DNA from: Marinobacter alexandrii
GTDB taxonomy: Bacteria > Pseudomonadota > Gammaproteobacteria > Pseudomonadales > Oleiphilaceae
Reading direction: 5' to 3'
NCBI RefSeq assembly: GCF_005871205.1
Contig: NZ_SWKM01000015.1
Location: 310,001-374,000 of the forward strand
Length of the DNA: 64,000 nucleotides
Shown here: piece by piece, positions 46,848-58,392 of the stretch
Position numbering within the stretch: position 1 is the stretch's first letter
How the letters are laid out: every line of letters starts with the position of its first letter
Program-made: the position numbers and the translations under genes
Notes under the pieces: model-generated
Databases searched by the model: none
The model's input: the letters and a program-made list of their open reading frames with translations, nothing else
Told to the model about the DNA's origin: nothing

Positions 46848-48377
46848 ATGGCTAATGAACACGAACACTATGACGTTGTCGTCGTCGGCGGCGGGGTCAA
46901 CGGCACCGGTATCGCCATGGATGCGGCAGGCCGGGGCCTGAAGGTACTGCTGTGTGAAATGAACGATCTTGCATCGGCAACCTCCTCCAGCAGCAGCAAG
47001 CTGATTCACGGCGGCCTGCGCTACCTGGAGCATTACGAATTCCGCCTGGTGCGGGAAGCCCTGGCCGAGCGCGAGTCACTGCTGCGCAATTCGCCCCACA
47101 TCATGTGGCCCATGCGCTTCCGACTGCCCCACCGCCCTCACCTGCGTCCGGCCTGGATGATCCGCACCGGCCTGTTCCTGTATGACCACCTGGCCAAACG
47201 GGAATTGTTGCCGAGCTCTCGCTCGATCAAGTTCGACAGCTCCGATCCTCTCAAGCCGGAAATTACCAAGGGTTTTGAATACTCGGATGGCTGGGTGGAC
47301 GATGCTCGCCTGGTAATCCTGACCGCCAAGAAAGCCGAGCAGTCCGGTGCCCGAATCCTGACCCGCACCAAGTGCGTGAAGGCCGAACGCGGCTCCGCCG
47401 ATTGGAAGGTGACGCTCCGGAACATGGCTGACAACTCAGAAGAGACCGTAACCACCCGGCTGATCGTCAACGCCTCCGGCCCCTGGGTCAGTAGCCTGTT
47501 TGGCGAAACCCTGTCGATGCCGGCGCCCAAGATGATCCGCATGGTGAAAGGCAGCCACATTGTCATTCCCAGAATGAACAAGGGCACCGAGGCCTACATC
47601 CTTCAGAACGAGGATGAGCGCATCGTTTTTGTGATCCCCTACGAGGATGAATTTTCCCTGGTCGGCACCACTGACGTGGATTACGAGGGCGATCCCAGGA
47701 AAGCGAAGATTTCTCCTGAGGAGACGGAGTACCTACTCGATATCGTCAACGCCCATTTCAAGCGGCAGCTGACGGCCGAGGATGTGGTCTGGTCGTACTC
47801 CGGCGTGCGTCCGTTGATGGATGACGAGCAGGAGAACGCCCAGAAGGCTTCCCGGGACTACTCGTTTGAGGTCAGTGCCGAGGACGGCAAGGCGCCGCTG
47901 ATTTCGGTCTTTGGCGGCAAGATCACCACCTACCGGAAACTGGCGGAAGCGGCCACCGACAAACTGTGCCAGTTCTTCCCGAATGCCCGCGGCCGCTGGA
48001 CCAAGACCGCCACCCTACCGGGCGGTGATTTCGACAATCACGACAGCCTGGAAATCAAAATGACGGCCGATTTCCCATGGCTGGACAAGGCCGTCATCAG
48101 CCGCTACGTGCGAACCTACGGCACCAGCTCCTACGAAATCCTGAAACAATGCAGCAGCATGGCGGATTTGGGCATTCATTTTGCCGGCACGCTCTATCAG
48201 GCCGAAGTGGAGTACCTGGTGGCTCAGGAATGGGCGCACACCTCCGACGATATCCTCTGGCGACGGACCAAACAGGGGCTCTATGCGAGCGAGGATAATG
48301 TCCAGGCGCTGGAGCAGTTCCTGACAGAGCACGCCACCGGCGACAATGGCAGCGGCCCGTTGCACCAACACGCCTGA
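46848..48377 (+). CDS. glpD: GlpD, aerobic glycerol-3-phosphate dehydrogenase
   Basis: A 509-residue flavoprotein that oxidises glycerol-3-phosphate to dihydroxyacetone phosphate and passes electrons to quinone at the inner membrane. The FAD motif VVVVGGGVNGTGIAMDAAGRG is cut here to its core GGGVNGTGIA (about 12-21). The family signature SSSSKLIHGGLRYLEHYEF and the later FSLVGTTDVDYEGDP are intact. GGAGA precedes the ATG. A terminator follows the gene. Confidence 0.95.
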   Translation: MANEHEHYDVVVVGGGVNGTGIAMDAAGRGLKVLLCEMNDLASATSSSSSKLIHGGLRYLEHYEFRLVREALAERESLLRNSPHIMWPMRFRLPHRPHLRPAWMIRTGLFLYDHLAKRELLPSSRSIKFDSSDPLKPEITKGFEYSDGWVDDARLVILTAKKAEQSGARILTRTKCVKAERGSADWKVTLRNMADNSEETVTTRLIVNASGPWVSSLFGETLSMPAPKMIRMVKGSHIVIPRMNKGTEAYILQNEDERIVFVIPYEDEFSLVGTTDVDYEGDPRKAKISPEETEYLLDIVNAHFKRQLTAEDVVWSYSGVRPLMDDEQENAQKASRDYSFEVSAEDGKAPLISVFGGKITTYRKLAEAATDKLCQFFPNARGRWTKTATLPGGDFDNHDSLEIKMTADFPWLDKAVISRYVRTYGTSSYEILKQCSSMADLGIHFAGTLYQAEVEYLVAQEWAHTSDDILWRRTKQGLYASEDNVQALEQFLTEHATGDNGSGPLHQHA

Positions 48378-48396
48378 GGCTTAACCGAACACATCG

Positions 48397-48433
48397 CTCC
48401 GGCCGGATGAACTTCCGCCCGGAGCTTTTTTTG
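48397..48433 (+). terminator. Terminator after glpD
   Basis: GCTCCGG (48397-48403) and CCGGAGC (48420-48426) form a perfect seven-base stem with a 16-base loop, followed by at least seven T. Confidence 0.88.
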
Positions 48434-48437
48434 GCGA

Positions 48438-49031
48438 TTATTCTTTCAGCAACTCGGCCACCCTCTCCTGCACGGCCGGCACCACGTCCTGCTCAAACCA
48501 GGGGTTTCGGCGTAGCCAGAGGTTGTTGCGAGGGCTTGGATGCGGCATCGGGACCGCCGAAGGCCAATAGTCCTGCCAGTGACGGACCTGCTCGGTGACC
48601 GAGCGGGATTTTCCTCCAAGATGCCAGGCGTGGGCATACTGACCAATGACCAGAGTCAAACCGATGTTAGGCAACCGCCTGAGCAGCTCCGAGCGCCAGG
48701 CCGGCGCGCATTCCGGCCGCGGCGGTAAATCGCCGGATTTGCCGGTGCCCGGATAGCAGAAGCCCATGGGCAGAATGGCCAGTTTTTGCTCGTCGTAAAA
48801 CGTATCCCGGGTCACCCCCATCCACTCCCGCAGCCGGTCACCACTGGGATCATTGAACGGCAACCCGGTCTCATGAACACGCCGCCCGGGAGCCTGACCC
48901 ACGACTAAGATCCGAGACGATTCGGATAGCTGAATCACCGGCCTTGGGCCCAGGGGCAAGAACTCGGCACACAAGGTACACGCCCGCACCCGCGCCACTA
49001 ACTCTGCAAACGATAACTCGCTCAATTCCAT
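48438..49031 (-). CDS. Uracil-DNA glycosylase family protein
   Basis: A 197-residue protein of the UDG fold. Motif 1 is VVGQAPGRR and motif 2 is MPHPSPRNN. Two N-terminal Cys (RACTLCAEF) plus two more (GFCYPG and PECAPAW) could hold an iron-sulfur cluster, as in family 4/5 enzymes. Enzymatic activity on uracil is likely but not certain because this subgroup is little studied. The ribosome binding site is weak. It is convergent with glpD. Confidence 0.8.
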   Translation of the reverse strand: MELSELSFAELVARVRACTLCAEFLPLGPRPVIQLSESSRILVVGQAPGRRVHETGLPFNDPSGDRLREWMGVTRDTFYDEQKLAILPMGFCYPGTGKSGDLPPRPECAPAWRSELLRRLPNIGLTLVIGQYAHAWHLGGKSRSVTEQVRHWQDYWPSAVPMPHPSPRNNLWLRRNPWFEQDVVPAVQERVAELLKE

Positions 49032-49116
49032 AGGCTTTGCAAAACAGCCTCCTGATCATTGCGTACGAACGGCTTTCGCCTGACTATAGGCTCTTCAGTG
49101 TATAGGAGAAAACCCG

Positions 49117-49851
49117 ATGACCTCCACGGCCAGCGCCCTGCCAGACATCGATGTTGAGGAATTTCGGAAAGTGGTCCGCAGCCGCCGTTCCATCCGCCGT
49201 TTCAAGCCAGACCCGGTCCCGAGGGACATCCTGAGTGAATGCCTGGAACTGGCGATGTTGGCGCCAAACTCCAGCAATTTGCAGCCGTGGGAGTTTTTTG
49301 TGGTGGAATCGGCGAATCTGAGGGCCAAGCTGGCAACAGCCTGCCTGGGACAAAATGCGGCCAAAACCGCACCGGTGCTGATTGCCATCGTCGCCCGCAC
49401 CGACACCTGGCGCAAACACGCGCGCCAGGCCCTGGACGAATGGCCGGAAGCCTCACTGCCGCCCATTGTCGAGAAATACTACCGCACCGTTGCCCCCATT
49501 CATTACAACCAGGGCCCGCTGGGTGTTTTTGGTCTGACCAAGAAAGCCGCTGGCATGGCCCTGGGCGTGCTGCGCCCGGTTCCCCGCGGCCCATCCTCAA
49601 TCAGTGACATGAAAGTCTGGGCGACAAAATCAACCGCGCTGGCAGCCCAGAACCTGATGCTGGCTCTGCGTGCCCACGGCTACGATTCCTGCCCGATGGA
49701 AGGCTTTGACGAGTGCAGAGTGAAGTCGCTACTGAGGATTCACCGAAAAGGCCTGGTCACGATGGTACTGGCAGCGGGTAAACGCGCTGACAACGGCGTT
49801 TACAACCGCCAATACCGGTTCGACCATGACCAACTGGTGCATTACCTGTAA
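49117..49851 (+). CDS. Nitroreductase family protein
   Basis: A 244-residue FMN-dependent oxidoreductase. The N-terminal RSRRSIRRFKPDPVPRDILSECLELAMLAPNSSNLQPW contains the FMN-binding arginines and the PS-x-x-N-x-Q-P pattern. The physiological substrate of this family is usually unknown. GGAGA precedes the ATG. It stands alone between the glycosylase gene and glk. Confidence 0.87.
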   Translation: MTSTASALPDIDVEEFRKVVRSRRSIRRFKPDPVPRDILSECLELAMLAPNSSNLQPWEFFVVESANLRAKLATACLGQNAAKTAPVLIAIVARTDTWRKHARQALDEWPEASLPPIVEKYYRTVAPIHYNQGPLGVFGLTKKAAGMALGVLRPVPRGPSSISDMKVWATKSTALAAQNLMLALRAHGYDSCPMEGFDECRVKSLLRIHRKGLVTMVLAAGKRADNGVYNRQYRFDHDQLVHYL

Positions 49852-49871
49852 CAGGCAGCCCCGATCGCCGG

Positions 49872-50843
49872 TCACACTTCGGGGTTGGCCAGTGCCTCGG
49901 CAGCACCCAGTAACCCGGTGTAAGGCTCGGTCACCACGAACACTGGTGTGAACTCCAGCAGTGGTCGCATCCGACCTTTGTCTTCAAACCCCTTCTGGAA
50001 GGGACTCTCCAGAAAAAAATCGAGGAACCGGGGCAGAATGCCGCCACACAGGTAGACACCACCCGTACCACCGACCGTCAACACGCCGTTGCCCGCAACC
50101 CGCCCCAATATTTCACAGAAGTGGCGAAGGGTGTGACGAGCCAGGGAATCAGCCTGCTCGAGAGCTGCCGCAGTGATCTTTTCCGGCGCATCAAGAGGTG
50201 CAGCAACACCCTGGATCTCGGCATGGGCCTGATAGAGATTCAGCAACCCCTGGCCACAGAGGATCCGCTCAACGGACACCCGCCCGAACCGGGCTTTCAG
50301 AATCCGCAGGATGGCCATTTCGGTGTCATCGGTGGGGGCAAAATCCACATGCCCGCCCTCGGTCATCAATGGCACCCAACCGTGCTGCAAGGGCACCAAC
50401 CCGGAGACGCCCAGCCCGGTCCCCGGACCAATGACGAGCCGCGCACGGCGGGGATCGCCCGGTCCGCCACACACCCGCACCAGGTGCTCTTCCGGCACAT
50501 GGGGTACCCCCAGCGCCATGGCGGTGAAATCATTGATGACCTTGAATGCCCGCCAGCCAAATTGCGCCCGAACCTCTTGGGTATCAAAGCGCCAATGGTT
50601 GTTAGTCATTCGGATCTGGGTGCCTCGCACCGGTGAGGCAACTGCAAAACACGCCTCATTCACTTCGCCCATCCCTACCCGAGCAAGGTAGTCCGTCACT
50701 GCGCTGTCGATATTGTCGTAGTCACCGCAGCGGAGCACCTCAATGGCCTCTGGGCGAACCTCGCCCTGCTTCACCAAAGCGAAGCGGGCGTTCGTGCCAC
50801 CAATGTCACCGACCAGTGAATACTGTGTGCCTGTGTCCGTCAT
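49872..50843 (-). CDS. glk: Glucokinase
   Basis: A 323-residue ROK-unrelated bacterial glucokinase. The phosphate loop is [14 protein letters not shown] (about 11-24), with the substrate motif [13 protein letters not shown] and [12 protein letters not shown]. It phosphorylates the glucose freed by the alpha-glucosidase. Its start overlaps the edd stop by four bases (ATGA), so the two are translated together. Confidence 0.94.
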   Translation of the reverse strand: MTDTGTQYSLVGDIGGTNARFALVKQGEVRPEAIEVLRCGDYDNIDSAVTDYLARVGMGEVNEACFAVASPVRGTQIRMTNNHWRFDTQEVRAQFGWRAFKVINDFTAMALGVPHVPEEHLVRVCGGPGDPRRARLVIGPGTGLGVSGLVPLQHGWVPLMTEGGHVDFAPTDDTEMAILRILKARFGRVSVERILCGQGLLNLYQAHAEIQGVAAPLDAPEKITAAALEQADSLARHTLRHFCEILGRVAGNGVLTVGGTGGVYLCGGILPRFLDFFLESPFQKGFEDKGRMRPLLEFTPVFVVTEPYTGLLGAAEALANPEV

Positions 50844-52660
50844 GCCTCATGGTTCCAGAAGAAGCTAGCGCCTTGTTCCGGGGTGCTAGCGGAGCGACGC
50901 ATCCAACCAAACAATTCCCGACCGTAGCCATGATGATACGCGCTCAGGTCCGGCTTGACAGACTCGCGCTTGGCCAATTCCGTATCGTCGATATCGATGC
51001 GCAGAGATCCGGCTTTTGCATCAACGCAAATCCAGTCACCGTCTTTGACCCTGGCAAGCGGGCCGCCATCCAATGCCTCCGGATAGACATGAATGGCCGC
51101 TGGCACCTTACCAGATGCGCCAGACATCCGACCATCGGTAACCAACGCCACCTTGAAACCACGATCCTGCAACACACCCAAATAGGGGGTGAGCTTATGC
51201 AACTCAGGCATCCCGTTCGCCTTCGGCCCCTGGAATCGGACCACTACCACGCAGTCTTTATCCAGGTCACCGGCGTCGAATGCAGCCTTCAGGTCGTTCT
51301 GGTCATTCAACACCACTGCCGGTGCCTCCACGATCTGGTGTTCTTCTGCCACAGCGGAAACCTTGATCACACCACGCCCAAGATTGCCATCAAGCACCCG
51401 CATGCCGCCATCGGGCGCGAAGGGCTCAGAGGCCGAACTCAGGACATCCGGACGCAGACTCTTTTCCGGCGCAGGCTTCCATACCAGCTTGTCGCCTTCC
51501 AGCTCCGGCTGTTGGGTATAACGCTCCAGGCCATGGCCCATCACCGTTTCCACGTCGTTGTGCAGATAGCCCCCGTTGAGCAACTCACGAATCAGGAATG
51601 GTGTTCCGCCCGCCTCGTGGAAGGCATTTACATCTTCCTGACCATTTGGGTAGATACGGGTCATGGAAGGCACTACGGAGGACAGCTCAGCGTAGTCGTT
51701 CCAGTCAATGATAATGCCGGCCGCCCGCGCAATGGCAATCCAGTGAATGGTGTGATTGGTGGAGCCACCGGTTACCAGTAGTGCAACCAAAGCATTCACG
51801 ATGTTCTTTTCATCCACCATGTCACCCAGGCCCAAGTTACCACCGTGGGGTTTCGACAATTTGATGACCTGCTCCGTCGCCGCCTGGGTGAGACGGTCCC
51901 GCAGTGGGGTGTTCGGATTAACAAAGGCCGATCCGGGCAGATGCAGGCCCATTACCTCCACCAACAACTGGTTGCTGTTTGCGGTGCCATAGAAGGTGCA
52001 GGTGCCCGGGCTGTGGTACGACTTGCTCTCAGCTTCCAGCAGTTCTTCCTTGCCAATCTTGCCTTCGGCATAAAGCTGCCGGATACGTTGCTTTTCCTTA
52101 TTAGGCAGCCCCGAGGGCATCGGCCCCGCAGGCACGAGAACGGTCGGCAGGTAGCCAAAACTCAAAGAGCCAATCAACAACCCCGGTACGATCTTGTCGC
52201 AGATACCGAGCAAGAGCGTGGCATCAAACATGTTGTGGCTCATGGCCACGGCGGTGCTCATGGCAATAGTGTCGCGGGAGAACAAACTCAGTTCCATACC
52301 CGGCTGGCCCTGGGTAACACCGTCGCACATCGCCGGAGTGCCTCCGGCAAACTGCGCCACCGAGCCCATGTCGTGGGCCGCCTTGCGGATCATGTCAGGG
52401 AACTTTTCATACGGTTGGTGGGCCGAAAGCATATCGTTGTATGCCGACACGATGGCGACGTTGGCCTTATTCATGAACTTCAGGGTGTCTTTGTCGCCCT
52501 GGCTGCAGGCAGCAAAACCATGGGCAAGATTGCCACAGGAGAGACTGCTCCTATGGGGGGACTGAGCCTTCAACTGATCCATCCGGTCGAGATAGTCCTG
52601 CCGGCTGGATCGACTGCGCTCGATGATTCGCTGGGTAACCTTGTCAACAGTGGGATGCAT
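50840..52660 (-). CDS. edd: Phosphogluconate dehydratase (Entner-Doudoroff)
   Basis: A 606-residue IlvD/Edd-family dehydratase that converts 6-phosphogluconate to KDPG. Iron-sulfur Cys motifs are in [27 protein letters not shown] and [14 protein letters not shown]. The open frame continues upstream over the divergent gap gene, but the ATG at 52660 has GGAG in front and gives the normal family length. It precedes glk in one operon, and the edd-gap interval has a HexR-like site. Confidence 0.95.
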   Translation of the reverse strand: MHPTVDKVTQRIIERSRSSRQDYLDRMDQLKAQSPHRSSLSCGNLAHGFAACSQGDKDTLKFMNKANVAIVSAYNDMLSAHQPYEKFPDMIRKAAHDMGSVAQFAGGTPAMCDGVTQGQPGMELSLFSRDTIAMSTAVAMSHNMFDATLLLGICDKIVPGLLIGSLSFGYLPTVLVPAGPMPSGLPNKEKQRIRQLYAEGKIGKEELLEAESKSYHSPGTCTFYGTANSNQLLVEVMGLHLPGSAFVNPNTPLRDRLTQAATEQVIKLSKPHGGNLGLGDMVDEKNIVNALVALLVTGGSTNHTIHWIAIARAAGIIIDWNDYAELSSVVPSMTRIYPNGQEDVNAFHEAGGTPFLIRELLNGGYLHNDVETVMGHGLERYTQQPELEGDKLVWKPAPEKSLRPDVLSSASEPFAPDGGMRVLDGNLGRGVIKVSAVAEEHQIVEAPAVVLNDQNDLKAAFDAGDLDKDCVVVVRFQGPKANGMPELHKLTPYLGVLQDRGFKVALVTDGRMSGASGKVPAAIHVYPEALDGGPLARVKDGDWICVDAKAGSLRIDIDDTELAKRESVKPDLSAYHHGYGRELFGWMRRSASTPEQGASFFWNHEA

Positions 52661-52762
52661 GATGGGGCTCCATTGGTCGTGTAGAAGTCTTGTTAGGTTG
52701 AGCGTAATTTTACGTTCTTTTTTGACATCTTTCACCCAAATATCGTTCAAAATTTCTTTTTT

Positions 52763-52781
52763 TGTTGTTATATTTACTACA
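52763..52781. promoter_or_regulatory. Candidate HexR operator between edd and gap
   Basis: TGTTGTTATATTTACTACA is a near-perfect palindrome (TGT-n-GT to AC-n-ACA with seven bases between). HexR represses edd, gap and zwf in pseudomonads through TTGT/ACAA-type palindromes. A related TGTAGTAA half site is found before zwf/hexR in this window. Confidence 0.6.
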
Positions 52782-52828
52782 TTGCACCAAACAAACGTAC
52801 AAAAAACACCCAATTTAGGAGTCGTAAG

Positions 52829-53833
52829 ATGACTATTCGCATCGCAATTAACGGTTTTGGCCGGATCGGTCGCAACATTCTTCGGGCACTTTATGAAAAT
52901 AACTACCGCAAACAGGTTCAGGTTGTCGCCATTAATGATCTGGGTGACGCCGAAACCAACGCCCACCTTCTGAAATACGACAGCGTCCACGGTCGTTTCG
53001 ATGGTGTGGTTGGTCATGATGCGGAATCCCTGACAGTCAACGGCGACCGCATTGCCATCTCCGCCATCCGTTCGCCAGAGGAACTGCCCTGGCGAGATCT
53101 GCATGTGGACGTCGTGTTTGAATGCACGGGCCTGTTCACCAAAAGAGACGCAGCTGCCGCACACCTCAAAGCAGGTGCCCGAAAAGTCATTATCTCCGCG
53201 CCGTCGCCCGACGCCGACGCCACTGTGGTCTATGGCGTCAATCACCAGAGTCTGACCGGTGAACACGACGTTATCTCCAACGCCTCCTGCACGACCAACT
53301 GCCTGGCGCCGATTGTTGAAGCCTTGCACGAAAGTGTTGGCATCGAAAGTGGATTGATGACCACCATTCACTCCTACACCAACGATCAGAAACTTAGCGA
53401 TGTTTACCACACTGACCTGTACCGGGCCCGGTCAGCTACCCAGTCAATGATCCCGACCAAAACCGGGGCCGCTGCCGCCATTGGCAAGGTGATCCCGGCA
53501 CTGGATGGCAAGCTCGACGGCCTGGCCGTCCGGGTACCCACCATTAACGTGTCACTGGTAGACTTCGGCTTTATCGCCGGTCGCGATACCACCGTGGAAG
53601 AAATCAACACCGCCATTAAAGTGGCAGCCGAAGCTAATCCGGTTCTGGGCTTCAACATCGAGAAGCTGGTCAGTGTAGACTTCAACCACAACGCCCTTTC
53701 AAGCGTTTTCGATGCCAATCACACCCGCGTTCTCGGCCGTCACGTGAAAGTCATGGCCTGGTACGACAATGAATGGGGCTTCTCCAACCGAATGCTCGAC
53801 AACGCAATTGCCCTGATTAAGGCCGGCCAGTAA
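52829..53833 (+). CDS. gap: Type I glyceraldehyde-3-phosphate dehydrogenase
   Basis: A 334-residue enzyme. The NAD-binding start reads [17 protein letters not shown] and the catalytic Cys lies in [12 protein letters not shown]. It works in lower glycolysis and is divergent from edd, as gapA is in pseudomonads. AGGAG precedes the ATG. pyk follows after 68 bases. Confidence 0.95.
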   Translation: MTIRIAINGFGRIGRNILRALYENNYRKQVQVVAINDLGDAETNAHLLKYDSVHGRFDGVVGHDAESLTVNGDRIAISAIRSPEELPWRDLHVDVVFECTGLFTKRDAAAAHLKAGARKVIISAPSPDADATVVYGVNHQSLTGEHDVISNASCTTNCLAPIVEALHESVGIESGLMTTIHSYTNDQKLSDVYHTDLYRARSATQSMIPTKTGAAAAIGKVIPALDGKLDGLAVRVPTINVSLVDFGFIAGRDTTVEEINTAIKVAAEANPVLGFNIEKLVSVDFNHNALSSVFDANHTRVLGRHVKVMAWYDNEWGFSNRMLDNAIALIKAGQ

Positions 53834-53901
53834 TTCTGGCCGCCTGGCGCAATTCCACTATTTTTAAAGAGACGCACCCGATTAACCATAGGACACCAAC
53901 C

Positions 53902-55350
53902 ATGCTCAGGCGCACCAAGATTGTCGCCACACTCGGTCCCGCGACCGACTCTCCCGAAGCCCTCGCCGCCATTATCGGCGCCGGCGTCGACGTTACCCGA
54001 CTGAACTTTTCCCACGGCAGTGCGGAAGACCACATCCAGCGTGCCCGCCAGGTACGCGAAGCGGCTGCCGCGCAGGGCCGGTTCGTTGCCCTGCTGGCCG
54101 ACCTGCAGGGCCCGAAACTGCGGATTGCCCGTTTCGCCAACCACAAGGTTACCCTGACAGCCGGCCAGAGCTTTGTGCTCGACGCCAACATGGACAAGGA
54201 AGCCGGTACCGAAACCCACGTCGGCATCGATTACGAGCAATTGATCGAGGATGTACATCCGGGCGATATCCTGGTTTTGGACGACGGCCGAATCGAGATG
54301 GAAGTGCAGTCTGTGGACGACCACAGCATCACCTCCACTGTCCTGATTGGCGGCCCCCTCTCCAACAACAAGGGCCTGAACAAACGCGGCGGCGGCCTGT
54401 CGGCGGATGCCCTGACCGAGAAAGACAAACAGGATATCGTGACGGCTGCCCGGCTTAACGCCGACTATGTAGCGGTATCCTTCGTGCGGACCGCCGAGGA
54501 CATGCACACGGCTCGCCGACTACTTAAAGAAGCAGGCTCCGACGCCGGCCTGGTTGCCAAGATCGAACGGGCCGAACTCGCCCACGACGTGGAAGCCCTG
54601 GACGCCGTTATCGAAGCCTCCGATGCGGTCATGGTGGCCCGTGGTGATCTCGCCGTTGAAATCGGCGACGCGGAACTGGTCGGCGTTCAGAAGCACATCA
54701 TCCAGCGGGCGCGGGTACTGAACCGTGCGGTCATTACCGCCACCCAGATGATGGAATCCATGATCACCAGTCCAATGCCCACCCGCGCCGAGGTGTCAGA
54801 TGTCGCAAACGCGGTCATGGACTACACCGATGCCGTAATGCTGTCAGCTGAAACCGCAGTCGGTGATTATCCGAAGGAAGCCGTTGAGGCGATGGTTCGC
54901 ATCTGCCTGGGCGCTGAGAAGCACCCGTCAATGCACCAGTCCAAGCACCGGATTCACGAGAGCATGGAGCGCGTCGACGAGGCTATTGCGCTGTCGTCAA
55001 TGTACGCGGCCAACCACCTGGAAGGTGTCGCTGCCATCATCTGCATGACCGAAACCGGAGCTACGCCGCGACTGATGTCTCGCATCAAGTCCAGCCTGCC
55101 GATTTTTGCCTTCTCCCGTCATCATTCAACTCAGCACCGGGTAGTCATGTTCCGGGGCGTCCAGACCATACCGTTCGACTCTGCCAAGATTCCGAACGAG
55201 CAAACCAATGCCCTGGCCGTGTCAGAACTGGTTAATCGTGAGGTTGTTAGCGAGGGGGATCTGGTGGTGATTACCAAGGGCGACTACGTGAATGCCCAGG
55301 GTGGTACCAACACCATGAAGATCGTAAAGGTGGGTTCAGAAATCCGCTAA
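53902..55350 (+). CDS. pyk: Pyruvate kinase
   Basis: A 482-residue enzyme. The N-terminus [17 protein letters not shown] and the substrate-binding motif VAKIERAE (Lys in the active site), followed by [13 protein letters not shown], are typical. It makes pyruvate and ATP at the end of the pathway. It is likely co-transcribed with gap. The downstream inverted repeat separates it from the convergent eda. Confidence 0.95.
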   Translation: MLRRTKIVATLGPATDSPEALAAIIGAGVDVTRLNFSHGSAEDHIQRARQVREAAAAQGRFVALLADLQGPKLRIARFANHKVTLTAGQSFVLDANMDKEAGTETHVGIDYEQLIEDVHPGDILVLDDGRIEMEVQSVDDHSITSTVLIGGPLSNNKGLNKRGGGLSADALTEKDKQDIVTAARLNADYVAVSFVRTAEDMHTARRLLKEAGSDAGLVAKIERAELAHDVEALDAVIEASDAVMVARGDLAVEIGDAELVGVQKHIIQRARVLNRAVITATQMMESMITSPMPTRAEVSDVANAVMDYTDAVMLSAETAVGDYPKEAVEAMVRICLGAEKHPSMHQSKHRIHESMERVDEAIALSSMYAANHLEGVAAIICMTETGATPRLMSRIKSSLPIFAFSRHHSTQHRVVMFRGVQTIPFDSAKIPNEQTNALAVSELVNREVVSEGDLVVITKGDYVNAQGGTNTMKIVKVGSEIR

Positions 55351-55413
55351 TACGGGGATCGATGACCTGTGTTCACACTTCGAACAGAACACTTTGAACG
55401 GAGCGTGAACAAA

Positions 55414-55451
55414 CCTTGCGGCCAGCGTTGTTATTGGCGCTGGCCGCAAGG
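55414..55451. terminator. Inverted repeat between pyk and eda
   Basis: CCTTGCGGCCAGCG and CGCTGGCCGCAAGG form a perfect 14-base stem with a ten-base loop between convergent genes. T content beyond the stem is modest on both sides (GCACTTCTT and TTTGTTC), so it is probably a bidirectional terminator. Confidence 0.75.
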
Positions 55452-55458
55452 GCACTTC

Positions 55459-56106
55459 TTACAAGTCCGCGAGACTGTCTCGCGCAATCTTAGTGATCTG
55501 CGCCCAATCTTTGGCAGCAACCACATCCGCAGGTGTCAGCCACGAACCGCCCACCGCCTTCACGTTCTTCAGCGCCAGGTAGTCTTTCGCCGTATCGCGA
55601 CGAATACCGCCAGTCGGGCAGAAAACCACATCACTAAATGGCCCGCTAAACGCCTTCAGCGCAGGCACACCGCCTGACACTTCCGCCGGGAAGAATTTGA
55701 ACTCGCGGTAACCCAGGGCATAGCCCATCATCAGTTCCGACACGGTTGAAATGCCGGGCAGCAACGGAGCTTCCGAGGTTACGCCAAACTCAAGAATGGC
55801 TTCAGTCACACCAGGGGTAATGACAAACTGCGCTCCCGCCGCCTCGACCTGGCGATACTCGGCCACACTGGTGACCGTGCCGGCGCCAACCCAGGCATCA
55901 GGAATGGCTTCGCGCACGGCTTTGATCGCGGCGACACCGTGCTCGGTCCTGAGGGTGATCTCAAGCACGTTGATACCACCGTCAACCAGCGCCTGGCACA
56001 GCGGAACAGCGTCTTCCAGTTTATTGATCGCGATAACCGGCACCAGGGGCGAGGCCGCCAACACGGCCTGAACGCGCTCGCGCTGGAATTCAGAAAGTTG
56101 GGTCAT
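55459..56106 (-). CDS. eda: KDPG aldolase (2-keto-3-deoxy-6-phosphogluconate aldolase)
   Basis: A 215-residue class I aldolase that splits KDPG to pyruvate and glyceraldehyde-3-phosphate. The active-site Lys lies in REFKFFPAEVSGG and the conserved Glu in VLEITLRTEHG. It is the last gene of zwf-pgl-eda, 34 bases after pgl. Confidence 0.95.
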   Translation of the reverse strand: MTQLSEFQRERVQAVLAASPLVPVIAINKLEDAVPLCQALVDGGINVLEITLRTEHGVAAIKAVREAIPDAWVGAGTVTSVAEYRQVEAAGAQFVITPGVTEAILEFGVTSEAPLLPGISTVSELMMGYALGYREFKFFPAEVSGGVPALKAFSGPFSDVVFCPTGGIRRDTAKDYLALKNVKAVGGSWLTPADVVAAKDWAQITKIARDSLADL

Positions 56107-56140
56107 GGGTTTTTACTCCAAAAAATCATTAAAAGCAGAC

Positions 56141-56860
56141 TCAGGGACTCCAGAACACATTGAGTCCAGGCTGAAGAAAAGCGCGCACTGGCATCGCCAT
56201 CACGTCACTCGGATTGGCAAGTGCCTGCTCCAGAGTCTTGAGCTTGTCCTGGCCCTTCAGGTGCAGAGCGGTAAACCGCGCATCCTTCAGTGCCGGCCAG
56301 GTCAGTGTGATTCGTTGCTGGGATTGGGACGGGGGGGTGGCCGCAGCCACCCGGTCCGGGCAGTCAGCACTAATCGCCGTAGCCAGCTCCGGTGCATCCG
56401 GGAACAGAGATGCGGTGTGACCGTCGTTCCCCATACCGAGAATCAGAACATCCAGGGGCAGCGCCAAATCGGCCAATTCCGCCTTCACCGCCTCCAGGCC
56501 CTCAAGCGGGGTCGCGCCCTGTTGTTTGAGCGACAGGTAGTTGGCCGCTGCAGCCTTGCCCTGCAACAGATGCGCCTTCACCAGCTGGGTATTGCTGGCC
56601 GGATCATCCTCGGGAACCCAGCGCTCATCCGCCAACAGCACATCAACCCGCTGCCAGTCGAGCGCCTTCTCAGACAGAGCCTTGAAAAATGGCAGCGGTG
56701 TTGAGCCACCGGAAACCACCAGACTGGCGCGGGCAGCCTGCGCCAGACGCGATTCAAGAACCTCGGCGACAGCATCGGCGAGCGCCACTGCTACCTGCTC
56801 TGGGGTTTCCCCGGAGCGCGGCTGCATACCCTCAGGCAATTGAATATCAGGCGTCTTCAT
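56141..56860 (-). CDS. pgl: 6-phosphogluconolactonase
   Basis: A 239-residue DevB-type lactonase with [19 protein letters not shown] and the catalytic region [20 protein letters not shown]. It overlaps the zwf 3' end by 14 bases, showing tight coupling; an in-frame ATG at 56827 is an alternative start without overlap. Confidence 0.93.
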   Translation of the reverse strand: MKTPDIQLPEGMQPRSGETPEQVAVALADAVAEVLESRLAQAARASLVVSGGSTPLPFFKALSEKALDWQRVDVLLADERWVPEDDPASNTQLVKAHLLQGKAAAANYLSLKQQGATPLEGLEAVKAELADLALPLDVLILGMGNDGHTASLFPDAPELATAISADCPDRVAAATPPSQSQQRITLTWPALKDARFTALHLKGQDKLKTLEQALANPSDVMAMPVRAFLQPGLNVFWSP

Positions 56861-58322
56861 ACCAGCTCCTTCCGTCCCGAGTGATCATGGCGATGGACGC
56901 CACCGGGCCCCAGGTACCCGCGGCATAGCGCTTGGGAGGAGCACCACTGTCGCGCCAGTTCTGGATAACCTGGTCAACCCAGCGCCAGGCGTGTTCAACC
57001 TCGTCCCGACGGACAAACAGGTACTGATTGCCTTTCATCACCTCCCACAGCAGGCGCTCGTAGGCGTCTGGAATCCGGTCGGTATCAAAGGTCTCCGAGA
57101 AGGTCAGCTCCAGCGGGCCCTGGCGCAGTCGCATCCCCTTATCCAGTCCCTGATCCTTGGTCAGGATCTTCAGCGACATGCCCTCATCCGGCTGCAACCG
57201 GATAATCAGCTTGTTGTTGGCCAGGTGCTTCTGATCCGGATCGAAGATGTAGTGAGGCGCAGGCTTGAAATGAATGATGATCTGGGAAAGCTTCTCCGGC
57301 AGCCGCTTTCCAGTGCGGATGTAAAACGGCACACCGGACCAGCGCCAGTTGTCGATTTCAGCCTTCAGCGCCACAAAGGTCTCGGTATCGCTGCCCTTGT
57401 TGGCCCCCTCTTCCTCAAGGTAACCGGGGACCGGCTTGCCATTGCTGGTACCCGCAGTGTACTGGCCACGAACCACGTGGCTTTCCATCATGTCCGGAGT
57501 TACCCGCTTCAGCGCCTTAAGCACCTTCACCTTCTCATCACGAATACTGTCCGCAGACAGATCCGACGGTGGATCCATGGCAATGAGGCACAGCAGCTGG
57601 AGCAAGTGGTTCTGGATCATGTCCCGGATCTGGCCGGCCTGATCAAAATAGCCCCACCGGCCCTCAATACCCACACTCTCCGCAACGCTGATTTCAACAT
57701 GGGAAATGTGGTTCTGATCCCACTGAGATGCGAACAGGTTGTTGGCAAAACGCAGGGCGATCAGATTCTGTACCGTTTCCTTACCCAGATAGTGATCGAT
57801 GCGGAACAGCTGGTTCTCATTGAACACCTCGCCCAGCTCGTCGTTGATCACCTTGGAGGACTCAAGATCGTGACCAATGGGTTTTTCTACCACTACCCTG
57901 GTGTTCTGGTTGCAGCAGTTTGCCGCTCGCATGTTACGGGCAATCACACCGTACATGGACGGCGGAGTTGCCATGTACGCGATCAGCTCGTTATGGGTAT
58001 CATCTCGCCAGTCGTTGAGAACGCTGAAGCCCTCGGGATCACTGAAATCGAGAATCTGATAATCGACCCGCTGCAAAAACTTGTCGGCAACCCCGGCATC
58101 AAATTCTTCCGGTTTGACGTGTTGCTTCAGTTTTTCGAGCAATTGCTGCCGAACGCTGTCGGTGTCCGCTTCCGTGCGCGCTACGGCGAGAATGCGGCTG
58201 CCGTCAGCAAGCAGCCTGGCCCTCTCCAGTTGGTACAGTGCAGGAAACAGCTTACGCTGAGCGAGATCGCCCAGTGCGCCAAACAGCATAAGGTCACAAC
58301 GGGTATTGCTTTTATTGGCCAT
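56847..58322 (-). CDS. zwf: Glucose-6-phosphate dehydrogenase
   Basis: A 491-residue enzyme that starts the oxidative route from glucose-6-phosphate. Coenzyme motif [12 protein letters not shown] (normally G-A-S-G-D-L; here Leu replaces Ser) lies near the N-terminus and the substrate signature RIDHYLGKE in the middle. The ATG at 58322 follows GGAGAGAAGG and gives the standard N-terminus; the open frame extends 11 codons further. It heads zwf-pgl-eda and is divergent from hexR. Confidence 0.95.
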   Translation of the reverse strand: MANKSNTRCDLMLFGALGDLAQRKLFPALYQLERARLLADGSRILAVARTEADTDSVRQQLLEKLKQHVKPEEFDAGVADKFLQRVDYQILDFSDPEGFSVLNDWRDDTHNELIAYMATPPSMYGVIARNMRAANCCNQNTRVVVEKPIGHDLESSKVINDELGEVFNENQLFRIDHYLGKETVQNLIALRFANNLFASQWDQNHISHVEISVAESVGIEGRWGYFDQAGQIRDMIQNHLLQLLCLIAMDPPSDLSADSIRDEKVKVLKALKRVTPDMMESHVVRGQYTAGTSNGKPVPGYLEEEGANKGSDTETFVALKAEIDNWRWSGVPFYIRTGKRLPEKLSQIIIHFKPAPHYIFDPDQKHLANNKLIIRLQPDEGMSLKILTKDQGLDKGMRLRQGPLELTFSETFDTDRIPDAYERLLWEVMKGNQYLFVRRDEVEHAWRWVDQVIQNWRDSGAPPKRYAAGTWGPVASIAMITRDGRSWYEDA

Positions 58323-58392
58323 TGGATCCTTCTCTCCGGTGGGTAAGGCGATCACAACGCCAGTCGGCTCGCCTTTGGATGTCGTCGTTCAA

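Noticed and set aside
52661..53410. N-terminal extension of the edd open frame over gap
   Set aside because: The normal Edd length and a GGAG box fit the ATG at 52660, and the extension is antisense to gap.
56991..58346. 451-codon plus-strand open frame opposite zwf
   Set aside because: It is the reverse strand of a well-conserved zwf; GC-rich codon use leaves the opposite frame open. It has no recognisable domain.
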